From the NCBI GenBank assembly GCA_036897625.1, contig JAYMTA010000625.1, forward strand, positions 1 to 25,924: a stretch of 25,924 nt of DNA. Direction: 5' to 3'. Origin of the DNA: Pelargonium cotyledonis (lineage: Eukaryota; Streptophyta; Magnoliopsida; Geraniales; Geraniaceae). Under the pieces are notes generated by a model that worked only from the letters and a program-made list of their open reading frames with translations, did not search any database and was not told the DNA's origin. Both the position numbers and the translations under genes were made by a program. Position 1 is the first letter of the stretch, and every line of letters starts with the position of its first letter. Positions 1-10,701 of the stretch are shown here, in pieces.

Positions 1-475
1 CAGGATACTGAGGACCCTGTAGAAGTGGCAGTTCCGATGGACACATGGGTCCCGATCATGGGCAAGGAGGTGGCGGAGACGGAGGCCAAGGACGGGGAGA
101 GAGGAATGGGAGGGAGGAGAACTTTGGGAGAGAGGAATGGGAGAGAGGGGTCGGACCTCGCGAAGGAGGTCCAGCAAACGGAGTAGGTCGAGAAGGGTGA
201 AGGTCGGAGTGGATCTGCCACTCCGGAGGTGGGCCGGGTCTGGCATGATTGGGCCGTGGTCTTGGAATATCGCCAAGCCCGGATCTCATGGTAGGATCGA
301 GGTGTATGCTCAATATTGGGTTTTGTTTCGCTTTCAAGCATGGGGTTTTTGAATGAGCAGTTTAGGGGTCGACTGTAAGTCGGGTTTGTAAACCTATGTC
401 TGGTTCTAGGAGTTACGTTCACTTTTGTAACTTCTTTTGAATTCAATAAATATTTTATATTTCCCTAAAAAAAAT
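1..475 (+). mobile_element. 3' end of a probable non-LTR retroposon (left side outside the window)
   Basis: The block is much richer in G and C than the DNA to its right. A reading frame is open from the first base to a stop at 184-186 and gives a charged, Gly/Arg/Glu-rich tail that I do not recognise. After the stop comes about 280 bp of untranslated-looking sequence with AATAAA at 445-450 and a short A-run at about 466-474, where base composition drops to that of the intron. A GC-rich body, poly(A) signal and A-run fit the 3' end of a plant LINE or a retrocopy of a gene. On its position it would lie in the last intron of the minus-strand J-domain gene, in opposite orientation. It could also be the 3' end of an ordinary plus-strand host gene. 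Confidence 0.35.
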
Positions 476-647
476 AGATTTATTGGTCGATGTTATGTTT
501 GAATTTAGTAACTTGTTCATGATAAATAAATAAAAAAAAAACATTTTCAGTAACTTGTTCTTTTGTGTCGTGGGTGGTTGGTTTTAATGAATATTTATTA
601 ATATAATATATATTTTCCACTGACATATCAACGTTTTAGAGAACCAC

Positions 648-878
648 TAAAGGTGACGCAGTTGGTTAATCCAATTGTGTGAGTGAGAGAAGATATCAGG
701 ATCAATTCACACTCAACACATCCTTGGTGATTGTAGTGTAAGAGACCACTTTGGTGCGGTAAGGTGCCAAAAACTCTAGGCTAGGGTTAAGAGAAATAGT
801 CTCTTTCCTGAATACTATTGGTTACTTGTATATATACACCTTTAGGCCGTCGCTTATAAAAAAACAAAAAAAAAAAAC
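648..878 (+). mobile_element. tRNA-derived SINE
   Basis: This 230-bp unit has the build of a plant SINE. A box-A-like stretch (GTGACGCAGTTGG, 653-665) is followed at tRNA-like spacing by a box-B-like stretch (GGATCAATTC, 699-708; family consensus close to GGTTCRANNC). A body of about 140 bp follows and ends in an A-rich tail at 857-878. It sits on the plus strand, about 30 bp from exon 5 (910-946) of the minus-strand J-domain gene, so it is in that gene's next intron and antisense to it. I could not find a clear target-site duplication, so the copy may be old or the ends slightly misplaced. Confidence 0.6.
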
Positions 879-909
879 ATGGAAGATGTTATATCTACTA
901 TTGTAATAC

Positions 910-3881
910 CTTAATCTCAGCTTCTGTGTATGGTGTTGTTCTTGAACTGTTGCAAGCAAATGTGAGCGGTGTCAATATTAGTTGCTGTTAATATATACAA
1001 TGCTTAGATGATAAATGTACTAGATGTGAGCCTTAATTTTATTAGCTGCTGTTAATATATACAATGCTTAGATGATAACAAGTATCCATGTACTAGATGT
1101 GAGCCTTAATTTTGGTAGTTAGTACATATGGATTGCATACAAAAATGTTAATCAGTAAGCAATGGTTATAATATTCCAGTGGCTTCTCTGATGCACCAAC
1201 TGATAAATCCAACTAACAGTTATTACCTGTTGAGGCCCAGAACCGAGTAATGATGTGATAATGAACTTGCACTGGTTTGTGGTGTTTCCCTGTAATTAGT
1301 CCTCTGGTTTCTGTGGGAGGTATCGGTCTTCCAATACCAATCGTCTCTCTGAAAATGTTGATGATATGCATCAGGACCTGCACCATTTTCTCTCCAGCTC
1401 TCATAGTCTCTTGCATGCTTCTTCCTTTCTCTGTTGAATACACTTTGCATATGCCGTATACGCTCCTATGAAGAGCAAAACCATAATATAAACAAAAATA
1501 GAATTACATTAAACCATGATCATGTGGCCTAGATATAATACTCATAATAATGAATAAACAGAGCAAGCATTGAACAATGCATGAAAAAACTATTGTTTCA
1601 TACTTCTAAAATTTCATGATAAGGAGAATGCAAAATGTGACTGGATAATGACAAAAAAAATCATTTGGTGTGAGTGTGAATATGGATAAATGACTATTTA
1701 TTTTGAACGACGGATAAATGAGTGCTAAATATAATCGTTTATCCAGATATTAAGTACTTTGTCCTAAATATAAAACATCAACTGTTATTAAGCAATCTAA
1801 AATTCCCCACAGATATACATGGGATTAAATGGATGTATTTCATCTGAAGGGTAAAATTTCAATACCTAGTGATGTATCATAACTTTGCTAGAAAAGTGAA
1901 CAAAAAGGTACAACAAGATAAAATCAAACACAAAACTCACAACTCTCTCCATTTCTTCTTCACACTTCTCTTGCATTCGACGAGTATATCTTCTCCATGC
2001 CTCCTCCTGAAAAGTTGACCCAAAAGACCTGCCAGTTTTCCCACTTTGTGTCCTGCTCAACTGTACAGTCCAATTACAAAGATTAACATTTTGGAGAGTC
2101 AACTGATAGGAATATCATTATAATTTTCAGAGGCTTAAAGTTAAAACAATAACTCATTAAGCAGTGTTTATTTGCTTTTACCAAGACATAAATATCTTAC
2201 ATACCATTCCTTACTCAATACATGCAAGATAACAGCATTATGGCAGACCAAGTACGTTTAGCATATTAAGAAATAAAAGGTGTCAGATATAGACTCCTAA
2301 CTTTTTGCTACCCCATTAGATAAAAAAGGGTGAAAAAGTAGAAACACATGTCAACTGCATTCTAAAAACATCTAGAGCAAACTTATTCCTAAATCCCAAC
2401 AATTAATTAACTGTTGAACAGACACTACTAACCAGGCAACAAGGAAGACCACTAATGTACATAAAGAAATGCAAATATTATCTCACACAGGGTAAATATA
2501 TGTAATAAAGCTTGGGTTTTGGTGACAGAGCTTAATTGGGGAAAGATTGAGTAAAATGTTTAATAGATGGATCACCATGATACGGATAGACATGATGAAT
2601 TAATGAATATTTGCCAAACCCTCCATAGGAACTTAGAAAAGGAAGAAAAGGTTGAAAGCATTATATACTAAAACCACCACATATCACAAGACACAAGGTA
2701 AGAATAGTGCATAATTCCTTGGCTTTAATCTCAAGCATATGAAACATGGAACATGATTGAACCATTACTTATAAGTACTGACAACCTAATATCAACAATA
2801 AAGGAAGCATCGAGAGAGAACATGACCAAGTAAACTAAACAGACTTTTGTTGTTGATATACTAACACTAACCAGATAAAATCTGAGCTATTACCAACCCA
2901 ACAAGCACCACATAAAGTTGTTCAACTTTACCAATAACTAAATTTCCCTTGTGTTTACTAAGGGAACTGTCACAAAAACTAAACAAATTCTACAAAGCCA
3001 AAGATTGAGTTACTATACAAGTAAATCTTAATTGACTTTTCTTTCAAAACTAGAAAATAACTTTAGATTTTCCCTGCAAAAAAGTGGGGATCAGAATGCA
3101 GGAAAGCTTACATCAACTTCTAAAAAATAAAATGCTAACCTGAGAAAAGAGCAAATCAGCAGTTGTCCGCAGATTACAAACCTGCCAAATTGCGGATGTG
3201 TAAAATGGATTGGTTAGCAGAACTAATCAATAAGCGCTAATCAATTCCTAACCGTAAATGAAAAGTTGGATGCATGAAATTGACACCAATTGCAATTCAA
3301 GAGAGCTACAAAATTTACCATTCCATTTTCAATTTCCTCCAATTTCATTAAGATACGAAGTGACCACAAAAACTCTTATCCAGTTTTTTCCCTACTTTTA
3401 CTCCTCTTACATTTTTCAAGAAAACAATTTCTATAAACCAAATTGGTCTACATTTCTACAAGCACTCAGCAAGATACTTATAAGTTAGTGCAGCAAATTA
3501 TAAACACATAGCACTAAGAGTTCTCATAATGTGTCAAATCAAATTTCAATTTCGAAACAACTGTCAACTTGAGACTAAATGATTTGTTTTGCATTCATCA
3601 CTCAACAATGATTTAACATTGATCAGAAAACTTAATTAATTACGCAACAACAACAACTTGTAAACAATAAATTGAAATGCAAAACGGCATGAATCATTTT
3701 CAAGTATTCTTCAATCAAGAAAAGAAAAACTCACAGCGAAAGTGGTGATGGAGGCGCCTACAAAGCTTACGAGAAGAATATTGAAGAAGTTGGGGTCTTC
3801 TTCATCCTTTACTGGGTAGCGTATATTTGGCGATGAAGGAGATGGGTTGTGGTTATCAGGATTACCATCGACGCCTCCCAT
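910..3881 (-). CDS. Membrane-anchored J-domain (DnaJ-like) protein, partial at its 3' end
   Basis: Exons on the minus strand: 3735-3881, 3140-3181, 1941-2060, 1227-1465 and 910-946. All have GT-AG borders and keep phase, giving 195 residues. The ATG (3879-3881) begins MGGVDGNPDN. Residues 32-49 are a likely membrane segment (FFNILLVSFVGASITTF). A highly charged Arg/Glu-rich stretch (about 85-125) follows, then a Trp/Tyr-rich linker, and from about 174 the start of a J domain (HHYSVLGL, then PYTEAEIK from exon 5). The rest, including helix III and the HPD motif needed to stimulate Hsp70, is not in the window and is expected left of position 1. From family knowledge, related plant proteins are about 240 residues with the J domain at the C terminus. 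Function beyond Hsp70 co-chaperone is unknown. Family call is firm, exact borders good. Confidence 0.82.
977..1113. repeat. Tandem duplication of 64 and 73 bp in an intron
   Basis: Copy 1 (977-1040) and copy 2 (1041-1113) are directly adjacent and nearly identical. They differ by one early base (TTAGTTG against TTAGCTG) and by a 9-base stretch present only in copy 2 (CAAGTATCC, about 1079-1087). The repeat lies in the intron between exons 4 and 5 of the J-domain gene. The near identity suggests a fairly recent local duplication. Confidence 0.9.
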
Positions 3882-4090
3882 TTCTGCGGTCTGTAAAGTA
3901 GGACGATTAGTCAGTCAAGATGGGGTTGAATTGGATTTGGAAGCATAGCTCCGCAGCTATGCCTTTCTTCAGTTTCCTTCTCCGCTCTAGGGTTTCTATA
4001 ACAAATCAATTTTCTGAGTCTGAGGATGGATTTTGAGGAAGAAGGGAGCAGGAAATCGTGTTTAGTGCTTACAATAATAGGTGTAATAGT
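3882..4090 (-). promoter_or_regulatory. 5' leader and proximal promoter region of the J-domain gene
   Basis: Immediately before the ATG, read on the minus strand, is TACTTTACAG followed by ACCGCAGAA and the start codon. This looks like a splice acceptor, so a 5'UTR intron is possible. Further out, the sequence up to about 4080 is less AT-rich than the spacer beyond, and includes AAACCCTAGAGCGGAGAAGG read on the minus strand, which is typical of plant leaders. A 20-bp hairpin (3943-3962) lies inside. I see no convincing TATA box, and the transcription start is not fixed. Confidence 0.4.
3943..3962. repeat. Perfect 8-bp-arm inverted repeat in the leader
   Basis: The sequence GCATAGCTCCGCAGCTATGC has arms GCATAGCT and AGCTATGC around a CCGC loop. 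It lies about 62 bp upstream of the J-domain start codon, in the probable leader or a leader intron. If transcribed it would make a stable short hairpin. Confidence 0.8.
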
Positions 4091-4183
4091 ATTGCGGGGA
4101 CAGAGATTATTTGATCATGCTTTATGCTTTAACTTTAAATAGTACTCAATCTGAAAATTTGGTATTAATACAAGAAAAGAATC

Positions 4184-4513
4184 GATTTGGTTTCGTCCCT
4201 AATTTTTATGTTTTGATTCAATTTAGTTCCTTGAACATTTTTTAATAAATAATGGTCCATAAATTTTTAATTGATCTAAAATAGTTTCTCAATTTTCACC
4301 TATCGACTCAATTTGGTCTTTATCCTTAAAATTTATATCAAAAGTTTAGAGACCAAAATAGGTCGACATTTGAAAGTTCATGGACCATTTAAGTCGTTTG
4401 AAAATTCAATGACCAAATTGTGTCAAAATACGAAAGTTCAAATATCAAATTTGGATTTATATAAAGTTCAATAACCAAATTAAGTAAAAACATCAAAATT
4501 CAGATACCAAATT
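4184..4513. repeat. Foldback (MITE-like) dispersed repeat
   Basis: The left arm (4184-4236, starting GATTTGGTTTCGTCCC) matches the reverse complement of the right arm (4466-4513, ending CCAAATT) over about 50 bp with mismatches. A second, inner inverted pair is visible around 4303-4316 and 4350-4366 (TCGACTCAATTTGGTC against GACCAAAATAGGTCGA). Sentences of the type 'agggaccaaattgaaac' are common in plant dispersed repeats. No coding capacity. Sequence from 4517 to about 4640, including GTGGTGCCACATGAG, may belong to the same element. Confidence 0.6.
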
Positions 4514-4639
4514 GGATATTTTACTTTTGTTTAATATGTTACTTTGGTTTATTTGGACTCAATTTTATCTCTCACAAGTCAAACCGGTATATATTTCATA
4601 TATTTTTTAATGCATGTGTGGTAGAAAATTGACGTGGTG

Positions 4640-5149
4640 CCACATGAGATACTTTAGTTGTAATTAACCGTTATAAATGTGCATGCATCCAACCATATTG
4701 AGTTTTTGGATTAAGTCAGGATAATACAAAAATTCTTATTTACATGTTATCAGTATTATTGTTTGTTTAAGGTAATGTTCTATTAGTTTCCACTTTTGAT
4801 TGGTGTTGGTATAAGTATTAGATAATTTGTTCAATTAGTTGTGATTAGTAGACATTCTTTTATACTTGTTCAAGTCTCGTTGGAAATCACAATGTATACT
4901 ATTCAGTTATACAATTATTGCTTTCTTGTTTACTTTTAATTACTTTCTCAATAACGTTCTGGTACATCTATACCAAGAATTATGTTCTCAACATTATTTT
5001 ATAATACGTCTAGGTTGTTGTTGTACGTATAAATATCATGTCATGCACTTGTTTTTCTTGGTCAACGCAGCACTATTAGATTGACGTTGTCGTCTTGTTC
5101 ATGTGCGAAAGATTTTTTCTAATTGTGAAATTCTCCTTGTTTCAAATCT
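4640..5149. other. AT-rich spacer, no gene recognised
   Basis: The stretch is AT-rich with a few short open frames, the longest 72 codons, with hydrophobic low-complexity translations typical of chance ORFs in AT-rich DNA. No splice structure, RNA gene or repeat could be supported. Confidence 0.5.
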
Positions 5150-5870
5150 CTCTTGTCCAATGTCGTTGGCAATTTTCATTGGACCTTTGACCTGCGTGAG
5201 GTAACACATCAAAGATCGGGGCTACCCAAGATGTTTTTAGGACATCACATTAGGCGTGAAAGTAAGATTTCGACCGAAATATACGAAGATCCTGATAGCA
5301 GTTTTAGAGGGAAAAAATTAGAGAGATATATAAATATCTGATAGTGAAGATCTCTCCCTCTTCTAAGTAAAAGATGTATATTTTAATCTTAAATAAGTGT
5401 CACGTGTCATCGCGTAATTGACCTAGAGGGAAGTGAGTACACCTAAGTGGCTTGGAGCTCTCATCTGTGAGTTATCTAGTGCCTCACACCACTCACGATG
5501 GTTTAGTCCTGACACGTGGCATTGTGTGTTGGGTGAACATGGGCGCGTTCTGGTGTGACGCAGATGATCTTGCACGATCTAGGCATTTATCTAGTGCTTC
5601 GCACCCCACTCACAATGTTGTCTTTGTGAAGGTGCTTCGGTGCTTCAAAATTATCTCTTCGCGCTCCAGACATGCCATATATGTGGCACATTCTGATTGG
5701 ACCAAGCTTTGTTCAAGTTTTAGTGCTTCGCGATGTCTACTATGGAAATGTTGCAACCGTCACGTGTCTTCTTTTTATTGGTCGTGACTTCGCTGAAGTG
5801 GCGAGCCTTGTGGAGGAGCGTGGCTGCGCATGGGGTATCGGTGTTGACATGCATGCATTATAATTTTTCT
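5150..5870. mobile_element. GC-richer block, possible fragment of a fossil LTR element or other repeat
   Basis: The block stands out from AT-rich DNA on both sides. It holds a TATA-like run (GAGATATATAAATATC, about 5323-5338), a CACGTG at 5401-5406, and an imperfect internal duplication: TTATCTAGTGCCTCACACC near 5470 and TTATCTAGTGCTTCGCACC near 5588, about 117 bp apart. A promoter-like patch and GC-rich, non-coding sequence would fit an old LTR, but I see no paired LTR, primer-binding site or element protein. The family is unknown. An alternative is a decayed DNA element or promoter region of a lost gene. Confidence 0.25.
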
Positions 5871-6677
5871 TTTAATTGTTTGAATTAAATACATTCATTA
5901 TTTCATTTAAATAGTTTGTTAATAAATAAATATTCAATTAGCCATTTAAGAGGTTCAAACTCGAAATCTAAAAAAAACTCAAAATGTTTGAATCACTTGA
6001 TTTAATAAGTTTTGGTTTCAATAAACCATATTTTAGTAGCATTACATGAAAACAATTGAAGGGTCAGTAACCGTTGAAACTAATGTTATGCATGTTGTTG
6101 TTAGAGTTAGAGCCCGAAAAGAGAAAATTAAGATTTTCGGATTGATATTTAGTGGTAGTTACAAGTCAACACAATTATTCCATAAAATATAATTTGTGTT
6201 TTTAAAGAGATTTGTGAACATGATAACTATTGCTAGATCCGTTGTTTCAATGTCAAGCGCGTAATATTTGTTCTCGAGTTTAAACGACTAATACTTATTA
6301 GATAAAATTTTTTGAAGAAAAAAATGTTTTATTTAAATAAGAAATAAAATAAAAAGATGTATTATTGTATTTATCTTTTATCTTATATTATAATCACTTT
6401 CTATCTTAGATAAATTCATTTCCAAGGAAATCTGAATCAACAATATGATTTATGTTAAGTAGTTAAGAACAATTATCTGGATAATATTTTGAAACAGTAA
6501 TTAATATTATCAATTAAAATTATAGTACGAGTTTTCATAATTAAATTAGCATACTTGAAATTAACATCGGTTTGTGAGTTCGATGTGGTCTTCAACCAAT
6601 CGGAACTAATTATGATTTATGTGAGTTATTGTTAAAGCTAGGTTCGTAGTATTTCTGTGACGACTGTAGTGTGTGAC
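5871..6677 (+). promoter_or_regulatory. Upstream region of the CGR2/CGR3-like gene
   Basis: This is AT-rich spacer leading to the CGR start codon. It is rich in poly-A/T runs and has no open frame of note. The leader is probably the GC-shifted last 60-80 bp before 6678. I could not fix a TATA box or transcription start. Confidence 0.35.
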
Positions 6678-9600
6678 ATGTCGAGGAGGTCCGGAACCCC
6701 CCGTCGGCGGTACGGTGGCGGCGCCGGAGTTTTTGGTATTTTCAGTCCTAAATCCAGACCTTCTTCCATTGTAGTCGTCCTCGTTGTTCTTGTACTATCC
6801 ACAACTTCGTGATTGTCTTTTATTTTATATATTTATGTTTCAGCTTCGCATTTCTCTCACTCTCATTATCGAATCTTTTTCGCAGGTAGCGTTGTTTTGT
6901 CTTTTTTATCTGTACAGCGGCTCAGGTTTGTATTTAACACATACCCTTTTGATGCCATTAGTTTATTGTTCTTGCTGTGACCGTTTCAATGGAACACGGT
7001 CGCACAAAATGCTAGGACTTTAGCTAACATGGTTAGCTTGCAAAGTGGTGAGGAGTTTTTGCGAGGAATAGAGTTGCTCGCAACTGGCATCGCAAAACCC
7101 CTCGCAAAAATTTAGCGGGGGATGTTTCCATCGCAAAGAAAATGATTTTTCAACAATTCTTCTGTTGGCTCACTTGATTTTTTCACATGATAGATGAATC
7201 TGGTGGTACCATGGAAGGTGATAGCAGGGTTGAAGGTAAATTCATTTCACTTGAATCTCTCTTGTGTATAATATTACGTTTTACATCATGCATATGTATG
7301 CTATTTTGTAAATCTATAGAATCAGAAATAATATATTGGAAACTAAATTGATCTCTTCTTGTCCCTGAAATGACAAGCATTTCCGCATAAAAGTATTGAA
7401 ACTTTTGTCCTCTGTTTAGCCTTCCTCCTAACTTAGGAGTTCGAATTGGTTATCATAGCGCCTGTTTCACCTAAATCAGCTGTCTTTGCTTTTGATTATG
7501 TTATCCTTAAAACACTGCTAGTTTTTTATTCTTGGATGTATTTTTAATGATTAGAAGAAGAATCATGTTTCTACAATATGTTTATGTTGTAAAGTATAAG
7601 AAAAAAGTAAAATTAATGTATGGTATTCTTACTCATGCTTGTGAACAATCACATACTGTACTAGCATTTATATAGTTACCAATTCATATTGTGTTTGACA
7701 CAGTTTGGAAAATGGATGCAAGTTGTTTGAGGTTAATGATTTATATAGTTACTTGTCTTGCCTTTTACTGGTTGAAACAAATGCATACATTATTGGCATA
7801 ACTTACTACTAATGCACCATACAACCCTTTAATTTTACATAAGATAGTTTCCATCTCTGTTGCTTCTTAAGAAGATAAATAAGTGGAATGAAACAATGAC
7901 ACCCTTTAAGCGCGTAGTTTTGCAGAATAATCCAAATTAACGGTTAGTTTCTGTGTGGGATTCTTTTTTGCTAAGCTGGTTGTCATGTGCTCAATATTTA
8001 TGTTCCACTACTGCAAGGGTTTTTAGCTTCTGTACATTTGCTTTCTTATTTCAATTTTTCTGTATAAACTTCAGCATACAAATCATCTCACATTTTTTAT
8101 GGTACTCTACTCTCTAGCTTAGAACTAGAAGCTAATATGTCATTTGATATCATTTTACAATTACCTTAACTTTCGAGGGCTATAAAATTTAGTTTTCGTG
8201 AGCAGGTGATTATTCGTGTATGGAAGAGGTTCAGCAAGCAATTCCGTTTTTGAAGAAGGCATATGGTGATAGCATGCATAAAGTGTTGCACGTTGGTCCT
8301 GATACTTGTTATGTGGTATCTACTTTGTTGAAAGAACAGGAAACTGAAGTATGGGGTATTGAGCCGTATGATGTTGAAGATGCTGACGCATATTGCAAAC
8401 ATCTTGTTTGCAAAGGCATTGTGCGTGTGGCTGATATCAGATCTCCTCTTCCATATAGGCCAAAATCATTTTCTCTTGTTATTGTATCAGATTCCTTGGA
8501 TTATTTAACTCCCAAATACCTTAACAAAACCCTTCCGGATTTAGTAAGAGTATCAAGTGACGGGCTTGTGATATTTGCAGGTAAAGAGAGCTTATTTCAC
8601 ACACATTTCACTTGTTCTTATGAATTTGGCCGAGTACATATTAGAATATGCTCTCTTTCAGTATATGCACTTTGTTTCTGCAAGACTTTGGGGATCTGTT
8701 CTTTGATATATCAACCTGTCACGTTATGTGCTTCATTTATTTATTTGTTCGTCAGTGACTGTTATCTGATTATTGCACTGTAGGCAATCCGGCTCAGCAG
8801 AGAGCTAAAGGTGCTGATGCGTTCAAATTTGGAAGAGTTGTAAGTGTTCCCTGTAGAATCACAACTTTTTTCTTACCCTTATTTTCTTTTTCATCTTAGG
8901 TTGCTGTTTAACCATAGGATCTGGAAAAAAAAAATTGATTTGCATTTTTACGTTTGGTGTTGCACGGGCTTTGAGTCAAAAATGTTACCGGGGTTATTTT
9001 GCTTATCAAACCTTCCGTCTGTTGTTTTGTTACTGAAAGAGTGAAAGGAATGACCAACACATGATGTTGTGAAGTCATTTGTTATACTAATCTATATACA
9101 GGAATTGACCTAAGTCGGTCTATTTCAGAGACCTTGTAATTGTTTAGCCAATTGTAGCTTTATTGGGATTAGGCGTTATGAACCAAGCAAAGAGTGAAAT
9201 TATGCGAACATAATATTGGTGCTACTGGGATTCTGCCTTGCAAGTTTCTGTCCAATTCTGTCACGTTTTCGATGTTGACATCCCAAACAATGGCAAAATA
9301 ATGTTCCATTTCTCTCAAATGAAAAATTGACAACTCTTAGTTTTCTTGGTGTCCAACTTTCTAAGCCTTGGGGAAATATTTGTTTCTTATACCCCGTATC
9401 ATCAGATTGTTTTGGAGTATCTTTACGTAGACCTGCTGAACATATTGTTTTTACTCTGGCTGGGCTAGTTTTCATAACGGTCTTTATTTTGAGTATCCGA
9501 TTTTTAGCCTATTGAGTTGTAGTGGTATATTGAAGTAGCTTTGGTACATTGTTTCCAATTTTTAGCCTATTGAGTTGTAGTGGTATATTGAAGTAGCTTT

Positions 9601-9776
9601 GGTACATTGTTTTCCTTGTGAAGGCTAAATTGAGGAGCTCAACATGGTGGGTGCGGTATTTCGCTCAAACCAACTTGGAAGAAAACGAGGAGGCGATTAA
9701 GAAGTTCGCGGATGCTGCAACCGATATGGCATACAACCCGAACTGCCAAATTTTCCACCTCAAGTCATTCATTTGA
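6678..9776 (+). CDS. CGR2/CGR3: Pectin methyltransferase of the CGR2/CGR3 family (Golgi)
   Basis: Six exons: 6678-6791, 6886-6925, 7194-7235, 8206-8580, 8784-8839 and 9624-9776. They total 780 bp, 259 aa plus stop, in phase throughout. From family knowledge, Arabidopsis CGR2 and CGR3 are Golgi type II membrane proteins of similar length that methylesterify homogalacturonan using S-adenosylmethionine. Seen here: a basic N terminus (MSRRSGTPRRR), one membrane segment at about 31-48, a short stem, then a lumenal domain with KKAYGDSM and KVLHVGPDTC (91-100, in the position of the SAM-binding loop), WGIEPYD, GIVRVADI, SLVIVSDSLDYL and, in the last exon, KLRSSTWWVRYF. The two very small exons (40 and 42 bp) restore exactly the stem length I recall for the family, which supports them. 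No defect is seen. It stands alone on the plus strand, not in a functional cluster. Confidence 0.93.
7056..7110. repeat. 11-bp perfect inverted repeat in intron 2 of the CGR gene
   Basis: TTTTTGCGAGG (7056-7066) is mirrored by CCTCGCAAAAA (7100-7110). The stretch 7050-7140 is rich in TCGCAA/TTGCGA words and GC-richer than the rest of the intron, so it is probably a remnant of a small inserted DNA element. No terminal motif or target duplication was identified. Confidence 0.5.
9500..9615. repeat. 58-bp tandem duplication before the last CGR splice acceptor
   Basis: Copy 1 (9500-9557) and copy 2 (9558-9615) each start ATTTTTAGCCTATTGAG and run to GTACATTGTTTCC; they are almost identical. The second copy ends 8 bp before the last exon (acceptor AG at 9622-9623). 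The duplication therefore doubles the intron's 3' region, including any branch point within it. Confidence 0.95.
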
Positions 9777-10260
9777 CATCATGAATATACAGTATCATTG
9801 ATAGTTTCATAGGGCTAGCAAATACATATAGTTGAGTTTTTGTTAGATAGTCTTGTGACCTTGATTTGTACTATGTATGAATCATGATATGATATGTATT
9901 CTTTGGTTAAAATTATTATTTTGAAGTAAAACATAGATCAATCTGCTCAGGTGGGTGTATCAGCAAAACAAGGTAGTGAATAGTGATGCTCAAAATGAAC
10001 TTGCCACATATGTTTTGTGTGTTTGATTTTCTTTGACATACCAGTAGTTTAACAACATAAGAAGCTTTACTTATGTGTATATATGAAATAAAGTGTGCTA
10101 CCTCAGGAAAGGTTGCATATCTAACTATATGATTGGATGAAAAGATTGCCTTTGGATTAACATTTTTAAGTTTACAAATGAGAATGAGATCCGTATTGAT
10201 GTTGTTTTTGAATTAGAACACACTAGGTCTGATTCTCATTCCTCTACGCATACGTAATTT
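9777..10260 (+). other. 3' flank of the CGR gene
   Basis: AT-rich sequence after the stop codon. An AATAAA at 10087-10092 is a possible far poly(A) signal, though plant signals are loose and nearer sites are likely. No further gene is seen. Confidence 0.4.
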
Positions 10261-10701
10261 AATTATCGACTGTGATAATGGATGGAATGAGATTCTCAAT
10301 CTCATGTATCCACTTTTTTTACATTACAATATAAACTTCAAACTTTGAAAATTCGTAAATTTATGATCGGATGTTTAATTAGGATAAATTTTATATATTT
10401 CATATAACTTCTTGGGATGAACATTATTATGATTTTTATTTTTGTCAAATAATGCATATCTGCATCCAAAAATTCTGGAACAGTAGGAAAAACAAAATTA
10501 AACAAATCATATATTTTTGCTCAAATATCCGATTGGAGTGTTTTGTGTGTGTAAATTATCAAAATTAATACAATTATCAACTCCGTTTTTCAAAACGATG
10601 CACACTATTAGCCATTCTAGTTATTTTAGTATTAATACGGATTTATTTAAACGGTTTTTTCTCCTCTAGACTAACATTTTTTTTCTACTTTAGCCTCCAT
10701 T

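Noticed and set aside
56-337. 93-codon Pro-rich minus-strand frame and 71-codon Arg-rich plus-strand frame
   Set aside because: Both reflect the G/A-rich composition of the block; neither has a family pattern.
8166-8402. Minus-strand frame of 78 codons
   Set aside because: Shadow of the large CGR exon.
8844-9515. Several 60-90-codon frames on both strands
   Set aside because: They lie in CGR intron 5, have no splice-compatible role and no recognisable protein.
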